DNA of 64,000 bases from Rhynchospora pubera (GCA_028095005.1 CM051461.1:172119144-172183143), one strand, 5' to 3'. Shown: positions 20,738 to 32,800, counted from the stretch's first letter. Notes: generated by a model not told the origin, from the letters alone. Made by a program: numbers and translations.

Positions 20738-23700
20738 ATGGCTGGGAGAAGCGAGAGCCCGGCGATCGGAATCGACCTTGGCACGACATACTCGTGTGTT
20801 GCGGTTTGGCGCCATGGTCGAGTGGAGATCATCCCCAACGACCAAGGAAACCGTACGACGCCTTCTTGCGTTGCCTTCAAATAAACCGAAAGACTCGTCG
20901 GTGATGCTGCTCAGAATGGAGCTTCAAGGAACCCTACTAATACTGTCTTTGGTGCGTCTCACTTTCTAATTTTTCTTTTTTCTTTTTCGTGTTTATGATT
21001 TATGAATGACCTTGTTGGATTTTAATTTATAATTAATGCTGCTTGTTAATGTGGTTATTCTTTGTGAAAGTGGCCCAAGCGCAAAGTATGCTTGTTAATT
21101 TCTCACTAGAATTGCTAAATGTTGTATATTTCAAGACATCGCTCTGTGTACCAAAAAGGCACCAACTTTTCTCTAAAGTGAATGTTCTAATTTTCTAAAG
21201 ACACCTGGTCTCCTTACAACATTCACTTTTAGATCCTAAAATGTGCCATTTTATGTGATGTTTTGCCACCCACTATATGAAAAAAACAAAGATTGATATT
21301 ATGTTGGTACACCACGGTAAAAATTGAGAAATTTTTACTGGGTAAGATTTTAGAACCAGAATAATTAATTTATGAATATGTTTTATTTATTTATTTTTTT
21401 TGTTTCTGTTTGATCTTCTTTACATAAAGCCAAAGTTCATATCTTTTTTTTCCCTAAAAATTTAGGATTAGCTGATTGAAGTTCATCTTGCAACCAATTT
21501 TTTATTGTGTTGTGGTGTTCAAAGTACTGTGACTTAGCTTGACTATAGTACTAAATCATGAAGTGTTGTGGTGTTCAGAATACTATGAATTAGCTTGATT
21601 ACAGTACTAAATCATGAAGTGCCAAGATTTCGAACGCTACTAGATTTATTGCTTTGTGACATTGATCCAAGTATCTTCATAGAACCAAAATCAAAATTGT
21701 TATCATAGAAAAACACAAAACCAAGGAGAATGCAATATTTTGTTATAATTGTCAGAAAATGTGGGACCAAGTGGAGCCAATTTGCATGGCAGCTTGACTG
21801 CTTCTGCTAGCAAACATGAACATTTGCAATAATATAAACATTGTTATATGAAAGTTTGGACTTCCAACAAATTTGGTTTGTCTTCTTCAGGATTAGTATT
21901 TAACGAGTTTTTATGATATTGTACGAGTATTTTGTTATCAATTATAACATGCATCCATCATCTTAGTATTAACTTAAGAATATGACTTACCAAGAAATAG
22001 TCTCTTTATATGCGGTAGAGGTAGTGTATTAATTTGCTTTCTATTTTCTTTTAGCTGCAAAGCGGTTGATTGGCAGACGCTTTTCTGATCCATCCGTCCA
22101 AAATGACATGAAACTCTGGCCTTTCAAGGTAATTGAGGGCCATGGAGACCGACCCAACTTCCTGGTCAATTATCAAGGTGCAAAAAAGCAATTTGCTGCT
22201 GAGGAGATATCTGCAATGATTCTTACAAAGATGAAGGAAGTGGCAGAGGCATTCCTTGGTTGCACTGTCAAAGATGCCGTGGTCACTGTTCCTGCTTATT
22301 TCAATGATGCTCAGCGTCAGGCGACGAAAGATGCTGGCCTTGTTGCCGGCCTAAATGTCATGCACATAATGGATGAGCCAACTGCTGGAGCTGTGGCTTA
22401 CGGCTTCGATTCAAATGTTGTTAATTCCAATGTGAAGAAGAATGTGCTTGTATTTGACCTCGGTGGTGGTACTTTTGATGTCTCATTGCTTAGTATTTGC
22501 AATGGTGTACTTGAGGTAAAAGCCACTGCTGGTGATACCCACCTTGGCGGTGAGGATTTTGACAACCGCATGTTGGATTATTTTGTTGAAGAATTTAGAA
22601 GGAAGGAGAGGAAGGACATTAGCCAGAATCCAAGGGCATTGAGGCGCCTTAAGACCGCAAGTAAACAGGCGAAGAGAATCTTATCCACCTGTACTGAAAC
22701 AGCTGTGCACATTGATTGTCTCTATGAAGGGACGGATTTCTATTCTACTATTACTCGTGCACGTTTTGAGGAGCTAAACATTGACCTCTTCAAGAAATGC
22801 ATTGAGACTGTGAAGAGGTGTCATGAGGATGCAAGCATAGACAAGAACAATGTTGATGTAGCGGTTCTCATAGGTGGTTGCACTCGGATTCCAAAAGTCC
22901 AACAACTCTTGAAGGACTATTTTAGTGGTAAGGATCTGTGTAAAAGCATTCACCCAGATGAATCAGTGGCATATGGTGCTGCTGTACAGGCTGCAAAATT
23001 AAGAGGGCAGGGTACTGAGGAGATCAACAACTTGGTGCTCATTGATGTCACACCGCTTTCTCTTGGCATCGATGTGACAGGTGGAATCACAATTGTTGTT
23101 GTTCCTAGAAATACGCCAATACCGCTGCAAAAAGAGCTCGTCTTCTCAACAAGTGTTGATTTCCAAAAAGAAGTGAAGTTCAAAATTTACGAGGGGGAGA
23201 GGGTGCAAAGTAAAGATAACAATTTACTTGGCCAGTTTGTACTTCATGGTATTCATCCTGCACCCAAAGGTGAAACCAAGATCACTGTAACTTTTAAAAT
23301 AGACAACAATGGCATATTGCATGTTTCTGCTGAGGAGTCCATCAGTGGGGAAAAGAATCAAATCACCTTGATCAACAGAGAGGGCAGACTGAGTAAGGAG
23401 GAGATAGATAGGATGGTGAATGAGGCACAAAGGTATAGAATGGAGGATGAACAATTTAAAGAGAAGATTTTGGCTAAGAATTCACTGGAAGACTATGCAT
23501 ACGGATTGCGAAAGTTGGTGAAGGACGATGAGGTCATTCCAAAGGTACCCAGTGGATATTTGAAGTACGTTGCACAAGCTGTCGACAAAATAATAAATTG
23601 GCTCAGGCATGATGTGCCAAAGGATGTCGACAGGTATAATTCTAAGAAGGACGAGCTTCAGGAGATGAGCTCCACCATCTCAGAAATGAGCCAACATTGT

Positions 23701-23745
23701 GCCAGTAAGCGCCCCAAATTGTCAAATGACAATTCTGAGACTTAA
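20738..23745 (+). pseudogene. Hsp70 copy 3, one nonsense codon in exon 1
   Basis: Exon 1 is 20738-20951, the intron 20952-22054 (GT-AG), and exon 2 22055-23745; 634 residues, the normal Hsp70 size. Motifs: IGIDLGTTYSCVAVW (phosphate 1), DLGGGTFDVSLL (about 206-217), DEPTAGAVAYGFD, THLGGEDFDNRM, IGGCTRIPKVQQ (about 344-355; Cys for the usual Ser), and an intact substrate-binding half ending KRPKLSNDNSET with no EEVD. The only fatal change seen is TAA at 20882-20884 (codon 49), where copy 2 has GAA in the same AAA-GAA-ACC context. Everything after it is open. The copy is either newly dead, rescued by internal initiation, or miscalled at that base. Lack of EEVD means co-chaperones with TPR clamps should not bind even if a protein is made. 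Confidence 0.85.
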
Positions 23746-24639
23746 GAATAATATTATTATGATTATGAATTTATGACTTGGCAATGTGAAATGATTGGGT
23801 TAGGTTAGAGCAAGGTAGGAATGTGGTTCTCACATTTAGGAAGTTATTATAGTCTTGTTCGCACTTTAAGTTTTAGCTTAGTAAGCAGTTCTCTTTGCAA
23901 AATGTTTGCATGTCAAAGCGTTTAATTTTCAATTTATGACTTGGTAGTAATACAAAAATGGCATACTAAAAAAAAAAAGTAATACAAAAAATGGAAGTTT
24001 TAACTCTCCCATCTTGTGAATGATTGTTCTTAGCCCAAATTTACCAATTTGGATCTTCTCTGTTTGACTATGCTTAAGGGATCGCATCAAAAAAACCCAA
24101 CTATGTGTGATATTCAGAATTAGATTCTCATAAACTCAAAAAGTTTAGAGGAAGTGCAAGTTATAATTTGAAAGGTCACACCGGACAATGCTTCACCGCC
24201 GTCCTTTTGACAATGCATTACAGTCTTTCTCTGACCATTGTTCTGAATTGAATAATCGAGTAAAAGTATCCATAACCATATTCGGATTCAAACACTAAGA
24301 AGTTGAATAAGTGCAGCACGTTGAGCATATCTGGAAATTGAACTCAAGGATTACCTTGACTTGCTCACAAATCTGCCAGTAACTCTGCATGGCACCAATG
24401 TTCTTAAAGTTTCTCGAATGCCAATAGTCATTTTTTTTTAAATCCATATACTTCTCACTTCTCTTGGATTGACTTCTTATCTGCACAAAAAACTTGGTGA
24501 CAACATACAAGAGCCTGCTTTTCTGATTTTCTCAAATTTTAAATAAATAAGCAAACCATTTGTTATCAGATAAACCACAGTATTTCATCTTTTAGTGAAC
24601 TGAACTCACATAATCTTCCTCGTATTCGCAATCTTACCT
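23746..24639. other. 3' flank of Hsp70 copy 3
   Basis: Non-coding. Parallels 15088-15989 after copy 2 with many small differences and indels. Confidence 0.5.
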
Positions 24640-25345
24640 GCAATAGCTAAAATCATGCTTGAAAGATATCGAGTGGCTGGATAAGAGACTCATTAGCAGC
24701 ATTTTGATGCATGTGCCAAACACACAAAACAATGAGAAGTGTCAGGAAAACTTTCTTTATAGGCAAACTCAGGGCAGAGTCTTGATCAGTCAAAATTACC
24801 TAGAAGGTTTTTGCCAAGTTGATTAGATTTCAAATTAATTAATATCACATATGACATGCTGCAATACAATAATTTTTTGCACTTGTGAAAAGAAAAAAAA
24901 TGCATACATAATAACAGGAATACACCTAAACTATAAACAAGTTATTTATAAAATCACCTAATAGGAGATTCTGCAACTGTAGGATCCAAAAAAAAAACAC
25001 CAAACAGACACTTGAAGGAGCCCACCTCAACATATAGCACTGCTCTACCAGAAATGACAGCTATTTCTGGAGCCGACTCCTCAGGTGCTGTACCAAATAT
25101 AACAGTTTGTTTGTGAAGGTTAAAACCTACAAAAATTAGCAAAATGTCTACCACAGTCATTCATTTTGTAAGTAGTAAACAAATAACGTCGCCAAAATAT
25201 TTGCAGTCCACAAATGATCTTACACTGGATAGAACTGGATTGCATAGTAGAAAGATGGATCCGCATTTTGGTGGTCTTGAAGATATTGCAAAATAATTCC
25301 CCAGCATCTCCTAATGCAAATCCATCTATTCTGATTCAACTAGGG
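24640..25345 (-). pseudogene. FAR1-related sequence (FRS) relic, unit 3
   Basis: Second copy of the relic described for 15990-16700, on the same strand and in the same place after an Hsp70 gene. The clearest piece is FVGFNLHKQTVIFGTA followed, after a short extra stretch, by LYVEVGSFKCLFGVFF (25160-24954). This corresponds to the family's FVG.N.H.Q..IFG.ALL.DE...SF.WLF block. Other pieces are the aspartate motif near 24785-24800 and the KHDFSYC region near 24650. It is broken by stops and small insertions. It has no MITE at the site where unit 2 carries one. Confidence 0.72.
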
Positions 25346-26690
25346 GGAATTTATCTAGGTTTTCCTTCTCTAGGGTTGCCTATGATTTATTCCTTCTATC
25401 AAGATTTGATCCACACACTAAATCCAACCTATTACTGAACGGGTAAGCCAGCTCTACTGTTCCAATCAAATTCTATCCCAATTGCTGGTGCGGGAAGCAG
25501 CTGAAAATTGATTTTTCTGACCATAAATACCATTTTCAATATTGTTTGATATCGTTTCTAATTCTTGCAAAAGAAAGAACTTCCATCCAAACTATGTTAA
25601 TTTGTCATTGAAAATAAAATTACAATCAAAACCAACAGTAAAGTCTGACTTGGGATGAATTAACAGTAAGCATATATTTACATATTTCCAAAGTCATACT
25701 TTGAAGAAGACACCTTATTGTGTCATGGTAACCAGGATAAAGGGAACTAAATTTTAATGTGGCCAAAGACCCCCTCAATAAATAAATAAATAATAATGAA
25801 TTGTCAATGAAGATTAAAACTTGAGAAGAAATCGATGGCGGGTCGGATTGGGGCAGCATATTGTGATTATGGATGCGATTCGTGCCAGATTTTCGGTTGA
25901 TTTCCATGAAAGGGGGAGGACAAAGAGAGTAGCAAACTAAGAAATATAGAGAGCGCTTGATAAAAGAAACAAAATAATTTGGCAAAAGCACCGGGTTCAT
26001 TTTACATAAACGGATTTAAAACGGTGTGCCGCTCCGTTAATATGTGATCCAATTCGGAAATAAGAATTGGATTCGGACTTATCAAACGGTGAATGAGCAT
26101 CGAACCCGAATCCGCTTCCCATGGAAGCACGTGTTTTCTTTTCTGGTTGGTTTTGGTGTCCTTTGCGGTACAGCTGCGCATGCCCATACCGAATTCCTGG
26201 CCTTACCATGTTGGTAATACATGAAACAACCCTGGCACAGATGTGAATTTGCTGATTTCCTGCTCTTTCATGCTATTTTGTATTTCTCTGGCTTATACGG
26301 TGTTGCTACTTCCGCCTCTTTCCTGGCCAACCGCCTTCACAAACGTGGCCCTGATCCGCTCCAACTCTTTCATTACTCCATCCCACTAATACTCAATCGG
26401 ACGGTCCAAATCGAAGCGCCCCGCCGCCCCCCTTTAGATTTTAGAAGAAGTAACAAGCAGACATGATACGATTGGAGACGATCCGAACGGTCAGGAGATG
26501 CACTGCTCCTGCCTTTGCTGTTTTCAGTAACCAAGCTTACGTTTCATTGTTCAAACGCAGCCACCGCACTGCTAGTGATGCACCTCTTCTCTGCCTCTGC
26601 CATCATTTAATGCAACCCAACCTAGACCCCTTGTCTTCTTCCTCCTTCCCTTTTACCTTTTTTATTCTTCCAAGTTTCCTTGTACCGCCT
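25346..26690. other. flank between Hsp70 unit 3 and the intact gene
   Basis: The stretch 25600-26225 matches the flank of Hsp70 copy 1 (2935-4990) in order, with an 870-bp gap. Beyond 26225 the sequence is unique and becomes pyrimidine-rich before the next promoter. The small ORFs here (for example 26221-26466) show no family likeness. Confidence 0.5.
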
Positions 26691-26697
26691 TATAAAG
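26691..26697 (+). promoter_or_regulatory. TATA box of the three-exon gene
   Basis: TATAAAG lies 146 bp before the ATG at 26837, preceded by C/T-rich sequence typical of plant core promoters. A second weaker candidate (TTTATAATC, about 26771) is closer to the ATG. Confidence 0.5.
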
Positions 26698-26836
26698 TCT
26701 TAATCCCTTTCATAGCTCAATTAATCAATCTCCCTACCTGAACTCTTCCCCTCTGCACCGCCTTTGTACCCCTTTATAATCAAATAAGAGATTGTTATAT
26801 TTCTCTATTTCTCTCAATCGATAGACACAGAATAAG

Positions 26837-29219
26837 ATGGAGAGAAGAGATTATATGCAATCTTCTACCTCCACTATGCCTATGGCCATGGACAGGAGAT
26901 TGATCGTCATGCCGAGGCCGACATCAAGCATGCTCAGCGCAATCTTCACCTCATCACTCAATAAGGCGTCTAAGATGTTGATTTCTGTGGCCACCTCAGA
27001 GGATGCGGCACCGGGAGAAAGCGATACGTGGAGGGCTATGGACCATGTTAGGCATGTGCTCATGCTCACAATCTGGGCCAATGTCTGGGTGCTTCGGACC
27101 CTGACCAATAAGTTTCCTTCACCGAAGAGTAATTCGGGTTTGTTCGGGTTTAATGTGGAGGCTTTGATGAGCCCCAAGGAACAGGATTCTTCGTCAGCAA
27201 TTGTGGTGCATGCCTCTCAGGGGGCCCGCACCGAGATGGATCTGTTTACTGCAAATAGCACCGCCATTGGGAGAACCCTTTCTCATGTAAGACCTCCTAT
27301 CTTGTGGTATTTTTCTTATAATTTTTTATATATAACACTTCAATATGTTTCGACAACATTAATAATTCCTAATTTTGAATTGTAGATGCTATAGATATGT
27401 AGTAATTTGGATTGTGTTGAATAGTGTCCTAAGATAATTTGGCTATCGGATTCTAAGGTAAATATTTATTTTAGGTGATCCTTAAATGTCTATATGTCCT
27501 TCCAATAATTTAGAGCTGTTGTCTTTTGATTCTATGGAAAGATGGCTCTTGTTCTCAACGTTTGTCTATAATCAACATTCCAGACTAAGCTCTATAGACT
27601 ATATTCTATACATACGATATTTCATTAAAATTGTAAACGGATTGGATAATTTATTATAAATTCAGATACTGCCATATGCCAAATTCGTCAGATCGAGCAG
27701 CAACGTGTAATCACCAATAAAGGTAGCACCGTAGCAGATGTGGAAGTAGTTTCATGTTAATTAATGCTTATCTACTACATTGAATGTATTTTTTTCACTG
27801 ATTACTATAATTGAATGAACATGTTTTAAGATTTTTACTTTTGCCATGTCCAGGTATTGGAAACCCTCAATGAGATACCTGCCACCTCTCGCAAGTATGA
27901 ATATGTTCTTGCAACAGCAGACCGCATCCTCTCTGAGAACATCCAGCATGGTCACCCATCGCTTCTCCAGGTGAGTCGCTCATCTCTTGGTGCTGCCTTC
28001 TCCCGCACAAGTGACCTGCTTCGCCGCTCTCTTCGCTCTCCTGACCGTTCAATTTTCACCTCATCTAGCGGCGACTGGCATTCAAAAGTCCTCCACCTCC
28101 TCCCTCCTGGTCCCCGCCGGCTGTACGAGGGATTTCGTCTCTGCCTCAATGGCTTCTTGCCGTCTGTTGACACTAATAATTGGCAGCGGAGTTACAAGCC
28201 TCAGAGGCATGCAACAATTACAGGGCCAGGAGTTGGTGCTTTTGAATGGGGCGAAGCAGAGAAGCTGGCACATGAATTGCTGTGGATCACAAAGAAGTTG
28301 TGTGATTGTTCAGGTGCTTCTGAGGCTATTGTGCGATGGGCTTTTGCATCAGGCTTAGCTTCGCTTGTGCTGACTGCTCATCCACGAGTTCAGGCGCCTA
28401 TTGTGAAGATCACAGGTAATCAGACATGTAAGATAATACTTATAATATAGTTTTGCAACCAATGATCTTTACATGCAAAATATTTTCAACATTAAAAAAA
28501 GGAGCTATTCTTTGTGTTTCAGCCAGTATTAATAATGGGGCAGAAATAGTAAATATTGAAAAGAGTTATCAGAACATTAACATATTATACTTGAATGCTT
28601 GTGACAGTTTAATACATAAGCTAAGCCCTTATGTTCACAGCAAATGAAAGACTTAAAAATGTAATTTTAATGCTGCTGCACTTGTATATTTCAGATTTAC
28701 TAATTCTATCTTGATGTTAAATGCAAACTGAAAAAATTCTGAGGTTGATGGAGTGGATTTTGATGTATCATTGGGTTGCAGGGGGATTTTTTTTTTTTTT
28801 TTTTTTACACAGAACCATATACTTCAGATAAGGTTTTAGTCATATGTTACCAATAGAGTTTGCTAAAGATTTTCACTGAATTTCAATCAACAGTTATATT
28901 GATTCGGGAGCTTGAGCGTGGCAAGTGGTACACTGCACGTGAAGTCCAATTCGGCATCCTGGCACTCTGGTTACCTGTACTTTGTTATGCAAGCAATGGT
29001 GTCACTTCTCCGGCTGTTGCTGGGCCCGAGCGGTATGAGACCGAAAAGGCACTAGAAGATCTGATAAGTGACCTTCCAAGTGAGGATCAAGAAATTATTT
29101 TACAGAATTGGCTGGAAGATTTTGCTGCCTCTGAGTCAGATTGGCCAAACCTATCCCGTTGTTTCGACCGCTTCTGCCGTGTCTCCCGGAAGCAAGTTGT
29201 CCTCTTGGAGGAGAATTAA
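26837..29219 (+). CDS. three-exon gene, unknown function, 445 aa
   Basis: Exons 26837-27286, 27854-28415 and 28894-29219 (1338 bp). Donors GTAAGA and GTAATC, acceptors CAG; phases 0 and 1 join without a break. The start MERRDYMQSS is the first ATG after the TATA box. Regions: a variable N-terminus; a hydrophobic stretch HVLMLTIWANVWVLRTL (about 76-92); a conserved-looking middle (VLETLNEIPATSRKYEY, then LLPPGPRRLYEGFRLCLNGF); and a C-terminal part with RELERGKWYTAREVQFGILA and LWLPVLCYA, ending in acidic segments and EEN. No signal peptide. The C-terminus faintly recalls plant BTB/POZ-type proteins, but I see no BTB domain and do not assign a function. The splice structure and lack of lesions make it the best candidate for a working host gene here. 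Confidence 0.82.
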
Positions 29220-30112
29220 TATAAGGTCACTTTGTTTGTCTCCCTCTTTTATGTTGGGTGTTAATGGACTGCGAGAACAATCTGTGGACGTATAAACAAT
29301 AGTTATTGGCTATATTCGTTATCAATTTTTGTCTGTATTTGTTTGATTTTAGATGTTATAAGCTTAATTTATTTATTTATTTATTTATGAGGACTGTTGA
29401 GTGTTCCAGTTCGGTAGTTCCATAGATAAATGATAGTGTGTGCTGAGCTTGTAAATGCTAGATACAACTTGTTATATATGTTTTTGGTTGGGCTCTAGAA
29501 TTTATCTTTTCCTTTTGTCGGAGTGAAATCAGGATAGTTTCCGCTGCTTGCAGTTGCAGCCTTGCAGGTAAAGGACCTGAAACGTGGTGTCAAATTTATT
29601 TGGTAATAGCTTGTAGCTCAAAGTGGATTTCATCAAAATTGAGAAGCAAATATATTTTGAATTTAAAAATTTTACAAGATCCATGAATGATCATTCTCAT
29701 CTCCTTGTATAAAATATGTTTATTCGGCTTGTATTTTATGCAAAATTTAGATTATAATTTGTATTAATAAAGTAGCGAAGAATTTCGTTTTCGTTGATAC
29801 AGATGTCAAAAGTGTAATTTCATATTGGCAATCTTCTCAATCCAAGACAATCACAACCACAATAAAAAAAAAAAAAAATGCAACAAGCCAGGATCCGAAT
29901 TGATAATCAGTAGATATAATAGTCGTAGTCTGGGAGTTGTAGTAGAATTACAGAAAGTTCGTATCATCTGCCGTTGCAGCGCAAGAAGCAGCAGTATTTC
30001 TTGGGTTTGAAGCGAATCGAAATCCAATGTCGCGCGGCACGCTCCAGCGCAGGGAATCCCATCCGCGTAACAGAAAACATTTTTCTCTCTCCGCTCCCCC
30101 ATACATATCAGT
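29220..30112. other. 3' region of the three-exon gene
   Basis: AT-rich, with TTTA tetramer repeats near 29370-29390. I see no further gene. The likely polyadenylation zone is within the first few hundred bases, but no signal stands out. Confidence 0.45.
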
Positions 30113-31572
30113 AGGGGTGTATAACGGGTGGGTTTAAGATGAATCAATCGCTTCCTTTTTGGTGTGAATGCAATAGGTGAGTTACGGAGGATGATATTTT
30201 AGCAAAATTTGAATTCAACCCGACAATACCGGGTTAGAAAATTGATATCTCATATTTATATGTGCATTTTGGCCGGACTTTACACTCAAATGGTAACTCA
30301 AACCCCTATATTCATTGTGCTTCGTGCTATATTTGTCTAGAATTGGGTACTGTTGTGGTTTTTGTATTGAATTGCAGGAACTCGGTGGATCAAACTCAAT
30401 TAATGCATAAAATGGTGGATTTAAGAGAAACAATTGGTCAAATGGAATCAATAGCATTGAAGGGCTCATCCTAAGCTTTCCAACGCCTATTGAATCGCCT
30501 CAATCGGAGTTCGGGTGAAGGAATTATGGCCGAAATACTACCTCTCCTCGGTCTGGAGTCAACTCGGTCCGAGTTGGATCCATCTCGGTCCGAGTTGAAA
30601 GTCAGAAAACTGCTAAATTGCCATCTCGGTCCGAGTTGGAACCAACTCGGTCCGAGTTGAGAGCCGACATAGTGCATTTGGCAAGTTTTCAAGCATGGAA
30701 ACTCAATATTTTGGTATGAATTCTTGCCATGACGCCCTAGCCTCCTTTCCAAGTCCAGAATATCACTATTTATGCTCCCCTAGGCCAGAAGAAAAAGAGG
30801 AATCCACCATACACGAAATTCCACCTCCTACCACGTTTTGGCACCTTTCCACCACCGTTCTCACGCCGAAAGGCGTGGGATTCCACCTCTTTCATCATAG
30901 CACGACCATGGCATCATCTTTGGAGCAATTCTAGGCGCGACGGCGACAGAATCAACCCAACTACGGCTCTGGACGTTCGGTATCTTGAGTTAGAAGCGAT
31001 ATTTGGTTTATTTCTTCCATTCTCTTGATATTTTGATTTGATGGAGCTTGTATCTTATTTTGCTTTCATGTTAGGCTAGATTTATGTTGTCTTAGGAGTA
31101 GGGAAGTAATTTAGGTTTCGATGTGTTGTGATTTGACTTGATATGATATGATATGTTTTGTTGATTTGTTTTGTTGAGAATTATGTTAATTGCCTGTTTG
31201 AATTGCTTGGTTAAGTCTAATTAACTTCTAGATGTACGGCCGCATTTAGTTAAGTTCTAAAGTTAGGATAATCAAGATAATTTAGATAAGTATTTGGGAT
31301 AAATCGTAGATCCGAAAGGGGAGATTAGTTGACACCAAAAGTGTAACTTTTAGACAAGTCCAAAAGACCTCTAGATATCCTTATGAACTCCAACAAACAA
31401 GTTTAAGTTGATTGAATTCTATACCAAAAGTTGTGAACCAATCGAGTTAATTGGGTTAGGTTGTGATTGAACCAGTGTCTAGTCCAACAAGCGAAAGCTG
31501 AGGTTTAGAGTATCTAGGTTTGACCAACAAACCCTAGCACAAAGCATAGAAGAGCAACTGAAAAATTAAAAA
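30113..31572. other. possible retroelement-derived sequence
   Basis: Moderate GC, no long frame. The run of text from about 30370 to 31560 (primer-like CTTTCCAACGCCTATTGAAT, then a T-rich stretch and many small direct repeats) has the feel of an LTR or leader of a gypsy-type element. No paired LTR, primer site or target repeat could be found, so this is only a suspicion. Confidence 0.25.
30546..30660. repeat. clustered CTCGGTCCGAGTTG repeats
   Basis: Four good copies of CTCGGTCCGAGTTG (starting near 30563, 30584, 30624, 30646) and one degenerate copy (about 30547) in 115 bp. Each is almost a perfect palindrome around GGTCC, so it can form a short hairpin. Confidence 0.85.
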
Positions 31573-31615
31573 TTACATCTAAACACCCATTTTAGAAGAG
31601 AAGAAAATAATCTAC

Positions 31616-31779
31616 GGCTCCGTTTGGATAGGTGTGGGAAGAAGGGAAGAAGGGAAGAAGTGGGAAGAAGTATTGGGAAGTGTGTAACTTTGTGAAGAGT
31701 TTGGATTGTTTATAATTTTTTTGTTCCTTCTTCCTTCTTCCTTCTTCTTTCTTCCTTCTTCCTATATCCAAACTCACCC
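31616..31779. mobile_element. MITE, GGCTCCGTTTGGAT family (copy 3)
   Basis: 164 bp, ends GGCTCCGTTTGGATAGG and ATATCCAAACTCACCC, TAC target duplication at 31613-31615 and 31780-31782. Opposite orientation to copies 1 and 2, as seen from the core ACTTTGTGAAGAGTTTGGAT. It is flanked further out by a 28-bp direct repeat with ACATCTAAACACCCATT (31575 and 31790). Confidence 0.85.
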
Positions 31780-32064
31780 TACTAGTTGGAACATCTAAAC
31801 ACCCATTCTAGAAGAGAAGGGCAGTATATATCATCTCTTTGCACCATTTCCAAATTAGAAAAAGGGAAACTAGTTGGGATATTAATCCAACTTCTGGGTT
31901 CATAGGAAGAAGAGAATTGCAATCTTTTTCTGAATATTCTTCGGACAATCCTGCTAGAAACTCCAAGCTTTTCATTTGTTTTATGCAGTATTAAAAAGAA
32001 ATTGGAAAATTCAAATTTAAGTATGAGTTTCCATTTTTTTCTCCTTCTACGAGACTCAAGAGAG

Positions 32065-32800
32065 GGGAATTGATTTGCACACCCCTCCATTCAGTCCGAT
32101 CACTCCAAAAATAAATTTTAGACCAAATTACCCTCACATGTTTAAAATGATTACATACTTAAGAATTTTTATCATAATTGGCAACATCGACCATCACCGT
32201 TCAAAGACAAAAAAAAAATGAAAAACAGATCCTAAACAATTTTTTTTTTTTATTGCAATGGTATTAACTTTGATGATTCATATGCAAAGGTCATGTCAGT
32301 ACATAACAACCACAACCTAACTATTATCTTCCAAAACCCACAAATACATTTCAATGTGCAAATAGAGCCAGTGGCGGATCTAGGAAAAATATTTAGGTGG
32401 AACTGAGTGCTCCAATGAATCATTTGATCGAACAGTTCTTCTTCTTTTGTTCTTCAGCCCCACCTTTGAGTGCTCCAATCGCAGAAAAAATTCGTTGAGG
32501 CTAAAGAGGGGCTCCATGGGCTCGACGGCAGTAGGTGGGGCTCTAGCCCCACCCGCCCCAGTGGTGGATTCGCCTCAACGAATAGAGCATATTACAAAAC
32601 AAATCAATCTCCATATTATATATTTTTAGTGGATTTGAACGAGCAGAGTGTTCGAACCGAGGGTGTTCAGATATATAGAAATGTTAGTTTAGTCATTTTC
32701 AAAAAATAAGAGTGGCCGAACTAAACTGAGGGGCTAATTTTGTCATTTTAAAATTTTAAGAATGTCCGGACTAAAATTAGGGGTGTTCAAATCAATTCCC
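32065..32800. mobile_element. non-autonomous Mutator-like (MULE) element
   Basis: 736 bp. Terminal inverted repeats start GGGAATTGATTTGCACACCC and end with the complement GGTGTTCAAATCAATTCCC. A perfect 9-bp target duplication TCAAGAGAG lies at 32056-32064 and 32801-32809, typical of Mutator-like elements. No transposase; it contains an older hAT relic. Confidence 0.88.
32370..32565. mobile_element. degenerate hAT relic inside the MULE element
   Basis: The left end CAGTGGCGGATCTAGG matches the common plant hAT end, and the right side carries the subterminal GCCCCACCCGCCCC motif. The right terminus itself is damaged and no 8-bp target repeat is clear. Confidence 0.4.

Noticed and set aside
26221..26466. 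81-codon ORF upstream of the three-exon gene as a separate gene or uORF
   Set aside because: It lies upstream of the likely TATA box, with no homology sign or splice continuity.
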